From assembly GCA_013400155.1 (NCBI GenBank), contig VXBM01000234.1, forward strand, positions 1,902 to 65,901: a DNA stretch of 64,000 nucleotides, read 5' to 3'. Numbering within the stretch: position 1 is the stretch's first letter; each line of letters begins with the position of its first letter. Positions 12,441 through 25,462 of this stretch are shown here, in pieces. A model generated the notes under the pieces. The model did no database searches and was not told where the DNA came from. It saw only the letters and a program-made list of their open reading frames with translations. The translations under genes were made by a program, and so were the position numbers. The stretch comes from Helopsaltes ochotensis. Its lineage: Eukaryota; Chordata; Aves; Passeriformes; Locustellidae.

Positions 12441-12940
12441 CCAGGGCTGCGCCGGGCCGGGCGGGGTCGGAACCCGTGGCACTGTCCGGCTGGAACTCGG
12501 TGCTGGCCTCTGGGCCGAGGCGGGCGTCCCCCGAGTCACCTTGCCGCCGCGGGGCTGGGCCAGAGGCCCGAGGGGGCGCCGGCCGCTCGCTCCGGCGGCA
12601 ATTCCTTGTCCGCAGGCCCACGGGCTGCCGAAAGGGCAGCCCCGGACGCGGGACGGTTCTATCTCTGAGACCGAGCGGCCGGGGGTCTTGCCAGAGCGCT
12701 CCGGTTTCTCGGCCGGGAGGCACGAATTTGTGGGGCGGCTGCGACCGAGTGTTCCCACGGCGCCGGCATTTCGCTAGGGAGAGGAAGAGGCGCCGGAGCG
12801 CGCCCGCTCCGTTATCCGTTGCGTAACGCGGGCAGGGGCGGCGCTCGCGCTCCCGGGGCCGCGCAGCCGCCGCCCCTCCGCTGCCAAAGGTGCGTGGCGG
12901 TGGTCGTGGGCAAGGCCCCGCCGCATCCGTCCGGAAACAT
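12441..12940 (+). promoter_or_regulatory. VDAC3: VDAC3 CpG-island promoter and probable non-coding exon 1
   Basis: About 500 bases of dense CpG start at the gap edge and fall off by about 12940. A good splice donor, CTGCCAAAG/GTGCGT, at 12889/12890 follows a GC-rich stretch containing TTGCGTAACG (CREB or C/EBP-like, 12819-12828) and a GC box near 12836. I infer that the 5' UTR exon of VDAC3 ends at 12889 and splices to 15192, just before the start codon. No TATA box is seen. The start of the exon cannot be placed. Confidence 0.6.
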
Positions 12941-13015
12941 GAAACTGGCTTCACGGTTATTGCTATTTCTTGTTCAAGGTTTCTTTGAGGGGTGTTGTTT
13001 AGGGGTTATTTTGGG

Positions 13016-13082
13016 GTTTCTTTTTTTTTTTTTTTTTTGGTGTTTTGTTTTGTTGTTGGTTGGTTGGTTGGTTTTGTTTTTT
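13016..13082. repeat. T-rich/(GGTT)n low-complexity tract
   Basis: A run of 18-20 T followed by TTGTT and GGTT repeats in VDAC3 intron 1. A second poly-T run lies at about 13304-13318. Simple sequence only. Confidence 0.9.
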
Positions 13083-13942
13083 TGCACTTATTCCACAGAC
13101 TGATGCGTGTATTCTAGTGTTTCTTTCCCTACTTCATACTGTGTTTCGTCAGCTGTTGTCATTGCACCTGGTTGATTCAAGTTTAACGTTAAGAGTTGTG
13201 AAACCGAGCTCAATTCCTTTGGACAAGTCTGTTGTGCAAGTAGAGATGCTTGTTGTTAGCAAATAATTTATGTGTTTCAGTATGGGCTAACCTCGAGGAT
13301 CTCTTTTTTTTTTTTTTTAGTACTGTTTAAATGCTTGCATAAAGTTTAGCATACACATTTAAACTCATAGAACACAGAAGATATAGCTGCATAGTGTAGA
13401 GAGAGTCACAGGCTCACAATTTTGAAGATGTCTCAATAGCCTTATTAAAAGGTGAGATGTAAATACAACAGATTATCACCCAAAAAGGTGCGATTTAGGT
13501 TGAGAAGGTGCTGAACAGGATAGTAAGGTCCTCCTTTTCTTCAGGTGTTTTCAGTGAAACTGCTGTGGACAGCCCCAAGACTACTGAGCACTGTTGTCGT
13601 TTGTCTCTAAAGCCCATACCCTATCTGTGCAGGGAGGCAGAAAGACTTGGGAGGCAGCTGGCAAAGCGAGAATGAGGTAGAGAGGTGGCATGCTTTCAGA
13701 AACTGGAGTGAGGGGGTTGTTGTTTGATGTAAAAATCTCAGTGTAATTTGAGAGTCAGAATAGACTGATATCTTTCAAACTCTGAATTGGTCAGTCCTAA
13801 CTCCTGGAGTGTGTTGTGGCTTACCACCAACCATTATGAAGCTTTCAGGCTGTGTGATTTAGAGGCCAGCTACAAATCCATGATCATGGAGTGCTCTGTA
13901 ATGTTTCCATGGGCTCCAGATCCTCAAAACTCACAGGTATGT

Positions 13943-13998
13943 ATAGAGCCGTAGAATATTCTGAAATGGAAGGAACCCACAAGGACCATCGAGCCTGC
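13943..13998 (-). mobile_element. Short CR1 fragment
   Basis: The motif GTAGAATATTCTGAAATGGA followed by AGGAACCCACAAGGACCATC matches the reverse complement of a CR1 3' end of the subtype ending in AGAATATTCTATG. Only about 55 bases are recognisable, in VDAC3 intron 1. Confidence 0.7.
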
Positions 13999-15196
13999 GT
14001 ACTGATAGATATCTATTGCAGGTTAGTTATTAAGTCACTGAACAAAGAGCATTTGTGTACTATGCTATGTAAATTGCCCAAGTGCTTCATTTTAAGAAGG
14101 GCTGGCTGTCTGAAAGAGGGACAGTAGTGTTGCATTTGTGACAGGGAAACAGGGAAACCGAGTACACTGGTAAGCGACTAAAATGGTGGAAGGCAACTGA
14201 TAACTTGAGTACTTCCACATGTTTTGTTCACATCATTACTTTTAAAACTAGCGTTTCAGTTTGGCATAAACAAATGGGGGAGCAGGGATTTCTGGTGTTG
14301 GGTGTTGCGGAGAAGAATATGAACAAATGCATCAGCAATTGGAATGGCAAAGAATTGCCCTTAAAATCCAATTGAAGGAGCATTTTTGATAGCTCTTCTC
14401 TTCTGTACCAGGTATGCCTTGACGTTTATGCAGACTTATTTTAGAAGAGGAAAACTAATTTTCCCCTGCTAAAGAGTTTGCCTACTTCTTTACTTGGGCT
14501 TTCTGATGCAAAGTTCCTAAATTGTGGTAACTAATAAAATGTATTGTCTACGCTGCAATATTCCATGCCCATCCTTTTGAACTATATCCTCCAATGTAGT
14601 TGTAACAGTATTAGGAAATGTACCCCTATTAGCAAATTTAGGTTTTGCTGCTCTGTGTGCACAGTGCAGAAGTACTCACTAATGGCTACTGGACAGTATA
14701 CAGAGATCCCCCTTATATGTTTCACATCTCTGAAGGTGTTTTCTATGAAGTCGCAAGTGCAGATGGAAGTGAGACCTGTTTTCTTTGGGATTGTTAAGTG
14801 TCGATGTCATTTGCCACTTGGAGACCCTTTCACAATGGGTCCTGTCACAAAAGCAATGTTTCCTCATTATCAGAACAGCAATAAGACTACCATGAGTTCC
14901 TTTTTCAATGTAAGACTGTGAGACCAGCACACGTAGTTGAATGTAATAGCTGGGGTTCAGGGATTCTAAACAGTAGATTGGCTCTCATAAATTATTTGAA
15001 TCGAAGCTTGTTTTTCACAAAGCCACAATGATGCGAGGATGACTTTGATGAATGTTCTTCAAAGATCTGAGAGTTCTGTATTGATGACGTAGTCAGAGAC
15101 TACTAATCATAGACATTTATTAATGCTTTGGCTATAGTTTAGACTTTATGCTGTTACAGCTGAGATTCTTATGGCTTCCCATATGTTTCAGATCCA

Positions 15197-18100
15197 ATGG
15201 CTGTCCCACCGTCATACAGTGACTTGGGAAAGTCTGCCAGGGATGTTTTCAACAAGGGATATGGTAAGTAAGATGAGTATAGTTTGACCACCTTTCATAT
15301 TTTTTCCTTAGGCATCTTGAAAATGCCTGTAAAAACATGAGTACCTCAGAGATTCCCTAATAACCTTATGGCAGAAAATCAGCAGAGCCCTGGAGCATCT
15401 AGCCCTTTCTGATTCTGAACTTTGGACATGTGTATGATAGTAATGCAGTGGCAAAGAGTTCTAGGGGAAGGTTACAAGTTTTACCTTAATATGTATTCCA
15501 GAAGAGTATCTGAAAAATGCTGCGCCCTTCTTTTACCTTCTGATTTTTCTATTTAGAGTCACTAAATCAGGGATACTGATGTAGATAGCTGTAGGAGACC
15601 ATACGTGGCAGTAAACAGGTTCCTGAGGAAGAGTGATCTTTATGTTAATCAGAATAGCCTATTGTTAAAGCTGGCGTGCAAATATTTTCACAGTATTTGC
15701 ATTTGTCCCTTTTCTGGAAACAGTACTAGAAAGTATTGCTTTTTTAAATCTGATTTTGTGTGCAATAATGATTTCATTTGTATCCCAAATCCATATGCCA
15801 CATAAAACTAAAATGCACTGTGGTCTGGTCTCTCCCACCCTGGAGTTCAGGCTTTGCTAAAAATCAACTCAAGTTCCCTGCTTTAATGTCAGTTACTTCA
15901 AGCTTTTCTATTTAGTGCAAGGCCCGGACACTTCCCTAGATTCAGAACAGACAGAAAAGGAAGAAACCAATAGTACTTCTGTATATGGCACTGATTGAAG
16001 TAAGTTGAAAAGTATGTTTTTTTGGAGTACAGGAGAAGAAAAATTTCCTGTCCTGCAATAAAATGTAAGAAATAGAAAAAAAAAAAGAAATAAAATGTAA
16101 ACTGAGTAAATCAGAAGAGATGGTTAACTGTATTGATGACTGCAGGTTCGCTACAGAAGGTGGAGATGATTGATGGTTGGTGTCTATTATGACTATAAAT
16201 TATGAGGCAACTTACTCTGAGTCATCAGAATTCCCTCACTTATTTTCATAATCCTTGTAACCCTCGGTGTGATCAACAACTGATTAAACATGGAAATAGG
16301 CTGTTTAAGGTCAGCGTACCCTACCTGGCATACTTAGAGTATGTTGAAAATAAGCCCTATCTTTCAGTGAAACAGATGCTGTGTGCTATTGTATTTTCAG
16401 GATTTGGAATGGTCAAGTTAGAGTTGAAGACCAAGTCTTCCAGTGGAGTGGTAAGTACTGGGGGCTTTCAACATCACCAGCATAGCAATGGAAGGACAAA
16501 TTCCTGAACTGGTAACAAGTATTAACTGGCTAGCAGGTGTTGCTTCTCTCTTTCATTTCTCATTTTAAAGCTTGTAGCTGACTGAGATATGTCTGCAATA
16601 GTATGAAGCTGATGTAGCAGTACTTCTTTTCCTGTGGTGCGCAAGAATTTTCACACACCATGTTGTTACTTTCCTCCCTGTTCCATTGATGCATCCCACA
16701 CGAGTTTCTTTACCTTACATGGCTCTCATTTCTACTTATGAATGCAATTGAGTTTCCCGGATGTTACTAGTTTTCATAGGATTTTTAGTCCAGAGGGACT
16801 TCTATCCAAAAGGTCAAAGGACAAATAAGCACCAGAGTTTGACTTAACTGCATTTTCATTCATTTCCATTGTGCTTCAAATTCAAGACTTAATTAAAACT
16901 GAAAATGGTCCTTCTGCAGTACCCTGTATGTAGAATTTGAGAGCTTAAATAAGCTTTAGCATTCCTAGTAACAAGAATATCCTGTGATCCTCCAATTTCA
17001 CAGGAGGGCTGGCAAAGCCAGGAATGGGTGTCATAATTTTGGTCTTTAACCACAGGCATATATTATTTACTAGATAATATTTTTGTTATGCTGACTCTGA
17101 GTCCTGCATGTCTTACTGCTTAGTGCTGGTTCTGATTGGTTGTGTGAGCTGCTTTTCAGCCTACTTTGTAACTGTATTTGCCTGAGCTCCCTCCTCTTGC
17201 ATTCTTATTGTGCAAATGGTGTAAGTACTTACTTTTGTATTACTGTATTCTGTCTCTTTTGATGATTACTTGCATTGTGCACCGGGAACGTGTGGACACA
17301 AGGAACTATGTGGTCTCTATACTATGGCTGCCTCTGCTTACTGACATCTTTTGACAGGCAGTTTTCCTGGCTGGAAGTTTTGATTCTCAAATAATATACT
17401 AATAGTTAATTATGCTGTCTTCTGATTGTGATGGAACATGAACAACTGCATTAAGTTCTAAAATGGACTTTTTCTTTTCCATGCAATTTTCTTTGGATGT
17501 TTATCCAGTTGGTAAGAATAGTGACTGTTTTGACATGTTGGCTCTTTATTGCTTTGTCTGACAAGGCTTTCTGTGCTGCATACTAAGTCATTTGTAAACT
17601 GTTGAATTGTTTTTAGTTGTGTTATTATTCACATTGCACAGTTTGTGTCCATAGCTCTAGATCTCCTGTATGATGCATGTATGTAAAGCCATTTGCAATC
17701 TTTGTCCAACAATCCACAACAAGAAGACTGTAAAAGCAAGAGGGAAAACAAGGTAGATATGGTATTGGTACAGCTGTTGGTTACTTCAAGTTTTGAGCTT
17801 GTTAGTGTTTCTGATGAGGATTCTGATGCAACAAAATAGAGTTTTGGGGATGGAGATGAAGTTAGGAACAGAGTGTGAGATCTAATTAATGCATGGATAC
17901 TAATAGTACCTCTGATTGTGACAACACAAAACGTTTGGATGTTTTTCCCGTGGACTTAGAAAACAACAGTGATACCTGTAGACACCACAATGATGGTGTC
18001 TATTGATAATAACCGTTTCATAGATTGCAAGTGGTTTTGCCTACTAAGTGCATGGAATTCCTGTAGATGCTGGGCACTATAAACTAGGAGGATAATGAGA

Positions 18101-21100
18101 AGCTCTGCTTAACTGCTGAAGCAGACTGGTGTGTGACATGGAGCCAGAATGAGTTTGATTTTTCAGCAAAAAATTAAAGAAACGATGGTTTGGTGAGATG
18201 TTCTGGTTTACACAGATAAAGACTAATGGCAGCAGACTTTGGTCTCTGTGGCTTCTGCTTGCAGAATCAGATTGAGTTCTTGACACCTAACAGATTGCTT
18301 TGGTTTTGGATCATATGACAGTGCAGGGTTTTTTAGTTCCTTTGGCTTTGAGACAAGTGTTTACAATCTGTCCTTTGCTTGATCTGAGAAATAAATTGAG
18401 CTTTTAAAATCAGTTACCTGTTCTAAGATTAGAAGAAAGTTACTTCTGACTTCTCATGCAGGTTTGAGATGTCTTTACACTAAATTTGTGGAAGTGACAT
18501 TAGAACACTGTATAGCAATTATGTCTTAAAGTAGTCTTAACACATCCTGACTTCTGTCACATGTTTTTGTTAGCTGGCTAGATGTGTTACAATTGCTGTG
18601 CTGTTGCAGTAGTGCATTAGCTTAAGTAAGTGTCCCATCCTGCCCCAGCAGCATCCTCACTGCCCCAAACTGTGTTTAAGGAATGTGACTTGGCTCCCTA
18701 GCACATCACAACCGTTTTTACAGTCTTTGTATCCTTGTATGCTCTGCAAAGTCCAGAACTGTGAAAGTAATGTACAACCAGGGATGCAGTCCTGGAATGA
18801 GAAGGATCTGGAAAGTCAGGGTTCCAAAGCTTGGATATGTTGGGAATGGATCCTGGCATCTATTAAGCACTGTATATTTCAATATTTAAACTTCAAGAGA
18901 GATAAAACTTGTAAATGTAGTGGAAGATTATTTGTCTTCCTTCAAGGGAAGTATTTGAGAGATGAGGATAACAAATGAGAGCAGTTCTCAGATGCTTCTT
19001 AAAACCTAACTCATACACCTTGAGCTTACTACTGTGGCAATATGCCTATTCACTGCTTAATACTCAGCTGTGCATGAAACACTGATTAGACTACCTCTTG
19101 AGCTCTTCCAGGAGACTTCCAAGTCCACTAAATAACAGGAAGCTCTGATGTGTGGAAAACTGACCAAATAGGATATTACAAAATATATGTTACACAAAAT
19201 TCAAAGTTGTTAGTTCCATTACACTACTCAGTGAAGGACCAGCCTGACAGAGATGTCAAGGTGCTGGGGTCAGGTTACTTTCTGATACTGTAAAGGAGAA
19301 AATGTCTACAATTTGAAGGTGACTTAGCTTCTGAAGTGGAGTTACTGGCTGTGGTAATGAAAGAGAAGTTGTGGGGGAAGGTACTAAAGGCATCACCACA
19401 GTATATGAAGAGTCTAAATGACAGTAACATAAATGGTAGGGGGAACCACAATGTTAGGGTGCAGCAGTCGATATGAAATGCATCAATTCTCCAGAAAACA
19501 TTTTCACTGCTGAAATATGGAGGGGAAAAATGATTACAATGAAGAAACACACAAGATGTTTGGAAAAATGTGAGACAAAACTTTTTCTTTTTGCTATTCA
19601 CTTAACTTGAATGTGGGATTGCTTTTCCTGAAGGGGAGAGGATTTCCAGGACTGCAACAGGTGCTTTTTCATCCACAATTGGGACAGTACTAGTCAGATG
19701 ATAAAGGGAATTAGAGGAGATTGGGAAGAAAAATCCAGGAATATATACAGCTTTGTATCCCAAGCAAGTATCTTTTTATATCTGGGTATGGAGTCATGTG
19801 AAGGCACAGAGCAAATTGTGGAATGTTGAAGTAACTGCCATTTTGGCAATGAAAGTCAGAAAAAAGAGTTTTTGATGCATAAGCTTGGGAAAAAGTGTGG
19901 TAAAGTTAAGATGGGGGGTAGGAAGTAATCAAACCCCCATGATGAACAGTAAATGAAGGTGTCCGGTCTTTGTGTAATAGGGCTTTTGCCAACCTAGGCA
20001 AGGCTCTATCAGTACACCTCAATAAAAGAAACATTCAGAACAGAGATGCCAGAAGAAATAACATTTTGTGATGCAAATGAAATTATTTTAGGTGGGGATA
20101 AGGAAGAGGAGGAGGATGATTTTGAGGGTTCCGTCAAAAGGCCTAAGGGTGTGAGTGCTGGCACTTGACAAGTGGAAAAATTGAATGTAATTAAATATAA
20201 AGAGTACTGAAACTCATGACCCTGGGATTAGAGCATGGTGCTAATAATGCCAAGGTTGTGCGTTTGATCTCCATATAGGCCACTCACATAAGAATTGGAC
20301 TTGATGATCCTTCTGGGTCCCTCCCAACTCAGACTTGTTTTGTGATTACATATTATGCTCTTGACAGGAATTCACTGCAACCGGTTCGTCCAACACGGAC
20401 ACAGGCAAGGCTTCAGGCAGTCTAGAGACCAAATATAAGGACAAAGACCATGGACTTACATTCACTCAGAAATGGAACACAGATAACACACTGGGAACAG
20501 AGGTTTCTGTTGAGAATCGGGTAAGATCAAGTAGATACTTTGGAAATGTTTCCACAAGTGGTATGAGACAGTATTGAGTTGAACAGAAAACACTGGAGAA
20601 TGAAAATTGCTCAAAAGTATCTGGATTATTAGAAGAAGCTACATATATTTCCAGAACACACAGGCTGGGAGTGGGGGGTGCTGGCATTTTCAGAGCCATG
20701 TGCTGCTAGGTAATGATCTGGGGGTGCAGTTACTGCAGTTACAGGTGTGTGGAATTACTTAGCTGGTTGAATGAACCTAGCTATGTGGAACTGTCACTGC
20801 TGCAGTCAAGCAGGGAAACCAAAGATGGGTCTCATCATTTTAAATGCTTTAATGTGTAAGAACTGAAGTTTGGCTGCCTTGAGATTGAATATATTTTAAA
20901 AGGTTGAAGAAAAAGATGAGTGCTTGCAGCTTGGCACTGCATACACAAAGGGTTGCTAGCATACAGCACTCTCAAAACACAGTTCTTTTTGACATTACTA
21001 GGTCTATGCCTTTCACTTAATGCCTCAAGTATGAGGTAAATGATGCCAAAGATGGTAAAAATTCTGTGCTGCTGTCTGCCATGTGTGGCAATTTATGTTT

Positions 21101-24100
21101 GTACTTTTACCTCTATGCTTTAAAATGCTGTCTAGCTAGTAACAAAGGTGGAGGAAAATGAGATGGGTATGTGCTTTGGCCTGTGAGAAGTACTGTGTCT
21201 TAACAGAGTATCTGTAGATTATGAGAGAGATTTTTGACCTACTGTATGGACTGTTCAAACTATAAAGAACAAGCAAACATGAACTGAGTAGTTTTCTTTC
21301 TGTCATTATTCTGTGAATAATTTTCGTGTTCTCAGCACTAGATGGTGTCATCTTCCTGTATGTAAAAGCATACCTACAAAGTCTGTGCTGTTAAAGGGCT
21401 TCATTGGGTGAAGAAAAAGTCCTATTTTAATTCCTCATCATGCAGCATCTTCAGATTTTATTGTAAATCACAAGGGAGACATTAGGGTCGTATTTTGTTT
21501 TCTCTTTAGACAGGACGTAGAGTTGTAGTACTGGAATATAACAAATTATGATTCAACTGATTTTTGAGCAAATGTGTATTTTTCTTTGCAGGTGGCTGAA
21601 GGGTTGAAGCTGGCTCTTGACACTACATTTGTACCAAACACAGGGTAAACATTTTCTATTACCTTTATCTAAGGAATGCTAGAATTTCCCATAACTTCTA
21701 AAAATACTTATTCTGCTTATTCTGTAAAAGCTCAGCATTTATTGGAGAAGACTCTGCAGTCGCTCTAGAATTCTACAGGTAGTGGACAATACTTAAATCA
21801 GGAGGACAGGTTCTGCTTGAAAGCATTCTTAAGCATTGAAAGCATTCTTTTTTTCAGCTTTTTGGCCAGTGGCAAATGCAGTGTTTTGCAGTAGATCTCT
21901 AGCTGTCCCCTTAAACAACTAGATATTCATGGTTTTGACAGTCCTAAGGCTGTCAACTCCATAAACCAAATTTTTTTTTTGCTGATGCTTTTGGCCAGAT
22001 GTGTACAGTTGAATGAGGAGGTAGAATGGGCAGTGGAGTAGCACTTAGTTGTCTTTCTCAATTCTCATGTACTTAAATTTGTTAAGTCGTAGAGCAAAGG
22101 AGGGATGTTTATGTCTGAATAATGCATAAAGATTGAGACTGCTTTGCAAATAACGACGGGTATTGATTTATTGTTGGGGAGAGCCTGTCAGAAGAATACT
22201 GCTTGGATATGAGGAATTGGAAGCTAAGTGAAAAATGAGACCCTGAGGCCTAGGTATGAGCGACAGGTACCAAGTGTTCTGTGTTTTGAGTGGAAGAGAA
22301 AGAAGGTTGGGGAGAGAATTAAAGAGGTGGTAAAGTTTTGTTGTAGTTGTGTTTGAATTGGTAGCAAAATCAACAGAGAGATGCATTGGAGAGAGGAAGA
22401 GGTATCACAAGAGGGACGGAAAAAGGCAGACTAAGTGGATGATGTCTGGAGGATGAAGAAAACTGTTTTTGGTAGAGGAGACTGGTACCCAGCAGTGAAG
22501 AAAGGAAGAAAGCACTGCACAAGGAAGGAACAGTGGAGAGAATCAAACACAAAAATTCATTGAAAGACAGCTGTTGCTGCAGACTTATGGATGCTCCTGA
22601 AAGAAGCTGATGATGCCAAATGCATTACACTTGCAGAGAAAAAAATTTGAAACCAGACGGTTTTTAAAGCATTAAGGAAAAACAATTTTGTCTTGCTTCT
22701 TGAGGATTGTACAGAGTTTGAGATGGTAGGGGGAAAAGTGGCCCCATGTGTATATATGTAACACCGTTACTGTTTATCCTGTGCCCTCTTCAGCAGCCGT
22801 TAAGTTTTGCGTAGGGGTTACAGTAGTTTCATTAACTGGCCTTAAAGGGCCTACATATTGGAATAAAACTACATATATTCCATACTTCTATACTAATGTG
22901 GATAAAACTGCGTGTTTCTCTCTGCAGGAAGAAGAGTGGAAAGTTGAAGACTTCCTACAAAAGAGAATATATACATGCAGGCTGCAGCGTAGACATTGAT
23001 CTCTCTGGACCAACCATTTATGGCTGGGCAGTGTTGGGCTTTGAAGGCTGGCTTGCTGGCTACCAGATGGCTTTTGATACAACCAAGTATAAGCTTACAC
23101 AAAATAATTTTGCCTTGGGATATAAGGCAGGAGACTTTCAGCTGCACACTAATGTGTAAGTATTACCTGAGCCTAGAGAAACATTATCAGAGGAGCCAAA
23201 CTATAGGAATAGTTAGCAGTAATGGCCTTAAGTCAAAGGTGGGTGAAGGGAAGGGGATACTGATTTGTTTCCAATTAATTTATGTTCAGTGTTTTCATTT
23301 CCAGTACAACTAAAATAGGTGCAACTTCCCAACTCTTGGCTGTCTTGATACCTTACATCAGAGTAATTTTGGGGTTTGTGTATCTAAGATGGTAATGTAA
23401 AGGCACTTTATGGTAATTTGTAATTAAAACCTGTGAGCTTTAACTTCTGTTACAGCATGAGACAAAAAAGCCTTCTCCCCTTCTCCATCAGGCAAGAAAG
23501 TTTCTCCCTCAGAAATGCCCAAGATAAAGGAGAAAGGCATGCGTAGCATTGTGTTTGTTTCCAGCTGTCATCACTGCATAGCTCTAGTCTTGGCATTCAG
23601 GTGGCCTGAGATGCTTTGAAGATGGTGTATTTAAACGATTGTAATGCAACAATATTGTTTTAAGTCATCTCATTCCTGTAATTGAAGTCTCCTTTATGTG
23701 TTACTGCACACTGGATTACTTGAGACAAGCAAGCAGATTATCCAGATGGGGATTTTTTTTTTTTTTTGTCAGAACCTGAAACTGTTGGTCTCTGGCTGTT
23801 GGAAAGTCTTGTTCCATTCTGCAAGCTAAACATGTTTTATGTAAAAAAATATGAGCAGGAGTCTGCCAGCTCCAGCTGAGAGGTATACTGTGAGCCAAGT
23901 ATTGGATCTCTTGGTTTATTTTAGGAGATAATGGTCAAATGATTGTGGGGAAGGGTTAATCTAAAGAGTTCCTAAACAAGGCCAGGCTTGACACACTTGC
24001 ATCTATTACAAACAGGAATGATGGCACTGAGTTTGGTGGGTCTATTTATCAGAAGGTTACTAATAAGGTTGAGACATCAGTCAATCTTGCATGGACTGCT

Positions 24101-25462
24101 GGCAGTAACAACACACGTTTTGGTATTGCTGGAAAGTACCAGCTGGATGAGAAGACTTCCGTTGTGGTAAGAATTTTGTTACAGAAATGAGTATTTCAAG
24201 CTCCACTAAATACTGAAAATTTGTAATGAAGCAGTTGCTTTAATTAGTTACTGAGGAAGTACAGTAGATTGCAAACTGCCTTCTGTTGTGGTTCAAATTT
24301 AAATTGGGACCTCACGCATCATACTTGTGAAATTATGGAGGAAAAGAAATCTTAAATATAATTTTGTCCATAGTGAAATAGTCTGACTAGTGTGCTTGGA
24401 ACAGTATGCTAGTGCGCTGCAAAATGTATTTTAAAAGACAGTGAAAGGACAGAGTGTCCTTTTAATTCTTAAATCCATAATGTAAAACCATATTATAATT
24501 ACAATGGTGGAAGTTTAGTTGAGCTTACAGCCTTCTCCTAACAGTAAGTTAACCCTTGAAAGTCAGCCGATGTGTGTGTTTTAATACTAAGAACTGAAGT
24601 AGCAAGCACTTGTGTTTCAAAACAATTAGTTCCAGGACCATTGAACCAAAATTAAAGATGAGAAATACTGTTGTTTAGAGCTCAAAACTTAGTGATGCTA
24701 AAAGGGGATTTCATATTCATGTATTTCTTGCTCATTAGAAGAAAAAAGAAAATCACTCCTGAGTGATGTGAACAAGACAGGCTCTGAGGGACTGTAGTAA
24801 GTAGGATAAAGGATACAAAGACATAATAGAGGAGGCAGTGAAGCATGGAGGCAGCATGGCATTCTGTGTAGGCAGAATTTGCACCATTTGCTTAAGCTGA
24901 AAACTCCTGAGAAAAGAAAAAGATTAGAACATGCCTCTAATAGAGGTTAGTCTACAAGCAGCTGAAGAGCGTTAATGCATAAGCCGCCTTCTCAGGGGAC
25001 TGGGACGCCTCAGTATGAATACTTACACAGTTTATAAATACTGTGATTTTTTTTTTCTTGTAGGCTAAAGTGAACAATGCCAGCCTTATTGGAATTGGTT
25101 ACACTCATGCCCTCAGACCTGGTACGTAGTTCTAACTGGTAGCAGCAAATAGTATTAGGTACTACACTATGGTTTAATTCGCTGTCATCTTAAGAACAGA
25201 ATAGATGAATAAAGGAGCTAGAAGTCTTTACACAGACTCAGAGAACTAAAGGATGTCTATGTACACAAGTTCCTGTGGCAAGTAAGCCACATTAGTGAGG
25301 TCAAGTACCTATGGGAGAGCACTCTACAGGGATCTCAGTGTATGATGGTTTTCATGACTTGCTTTTGTAGGTGTAAAGCTGACCCTCTCAGGCTTGATTG
25401 ATGGCAAGAATTTCAGTGCTGGAGGTCACAAAATTGGACTGGGATTTGAGCTGGAAGCTTAA
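15197..25462 (+). CDS. VDAC3: Voltage-dependent anion channel 3, 283 aa, 8 coding exons
   Basis: Beta-barrel porin of the mitochondrial outer membrane that passes metabolites and ATP/ADP. Exons: 15197-15263, 16401-16450, 20368-20520, 21592-21644, 22928-23155, 24016-24166, 25064-25121, 25371-25462. They total 852 nt and 283 aa, the human VDAC3 length. Family landmarks are the N-terminal helix (SYSDLGKSARDVFNKGYGFG), GLK after exon 4, the loop NTGKKSGK, and DGTEFGGSIYQKV. Paralogue choice: FGMVK, TFTQKW (Q73, where VDAC1 and VDAC2 have E73), KVNNASLIG, and location beside POLB and IKBKB all point to VDAC3. The N-terminus MAVPP looks more like VDAC1 or VDAC2. The protein has only one cysteine, C127. 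The polyA signal lies 376 bases past the stop codon. Confidence 0.96.
15916..15999 (+). other. Candidate alternative (poison) exon of VDAC3
   Basis: An 84-base segment lies between a plausible acceptor (CTTTTCTATTTAG, ending 15915) and a consensus donor (GAA/GTAAGT at 15999/16000). Joined to VDAC3 exon 1 it stays open for 27 codons, encodes an acidic Ser/Thr-rich tail, and reaches TGA at 15996-15998. Inclusion would give a roughly 49-aa truncated product or a target for nonsense-mediated decay. No transcript evidence is available, and human VDAC3 has no exon of this kind that I know of. Confidence 0.3.
20207..20350 (+). mobile_element. tRNA-Ile-derived SINE with CR1-like tail (TguSINE1 type)
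   Basis: The 5' part, TTAGAGCATGGTGCTAATAA through GCCAAGGTTGTGCGTTTGAT and ending TAGGCCA, reproduces the anticodon arm (AAT), variable loop and T arm of tRNA-Ile, with a B-box-like GTGCGTTTGAT. The 3' part, TTGGACTTGATGATCCTTCT followed by GGGTCCCTCCCAACTCAGA, is a CR1 3' end. This composite is what TguSINE1 of zebra finch looks like. The 5' end is degraded. It lies in VDAC3 intron 2 and stops about 18-20 bases before exon 3. Confidence 0.85.

Noticed and set aside
11324..12954. Long reading frames on both strands across 11.3-12.95 kb
   Set aside because: They are open only because 850 Ns translate as X. The real parts are low-complexity DNA and CpG island.
15197..25462. Assignment of the porin as VDAC1 or VDAC2 from its MAVPP N-terminus
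   Set aside because: Q73, FGMVK, NNASLIG and synteny with POLB and IKBKB favour VDAC3.
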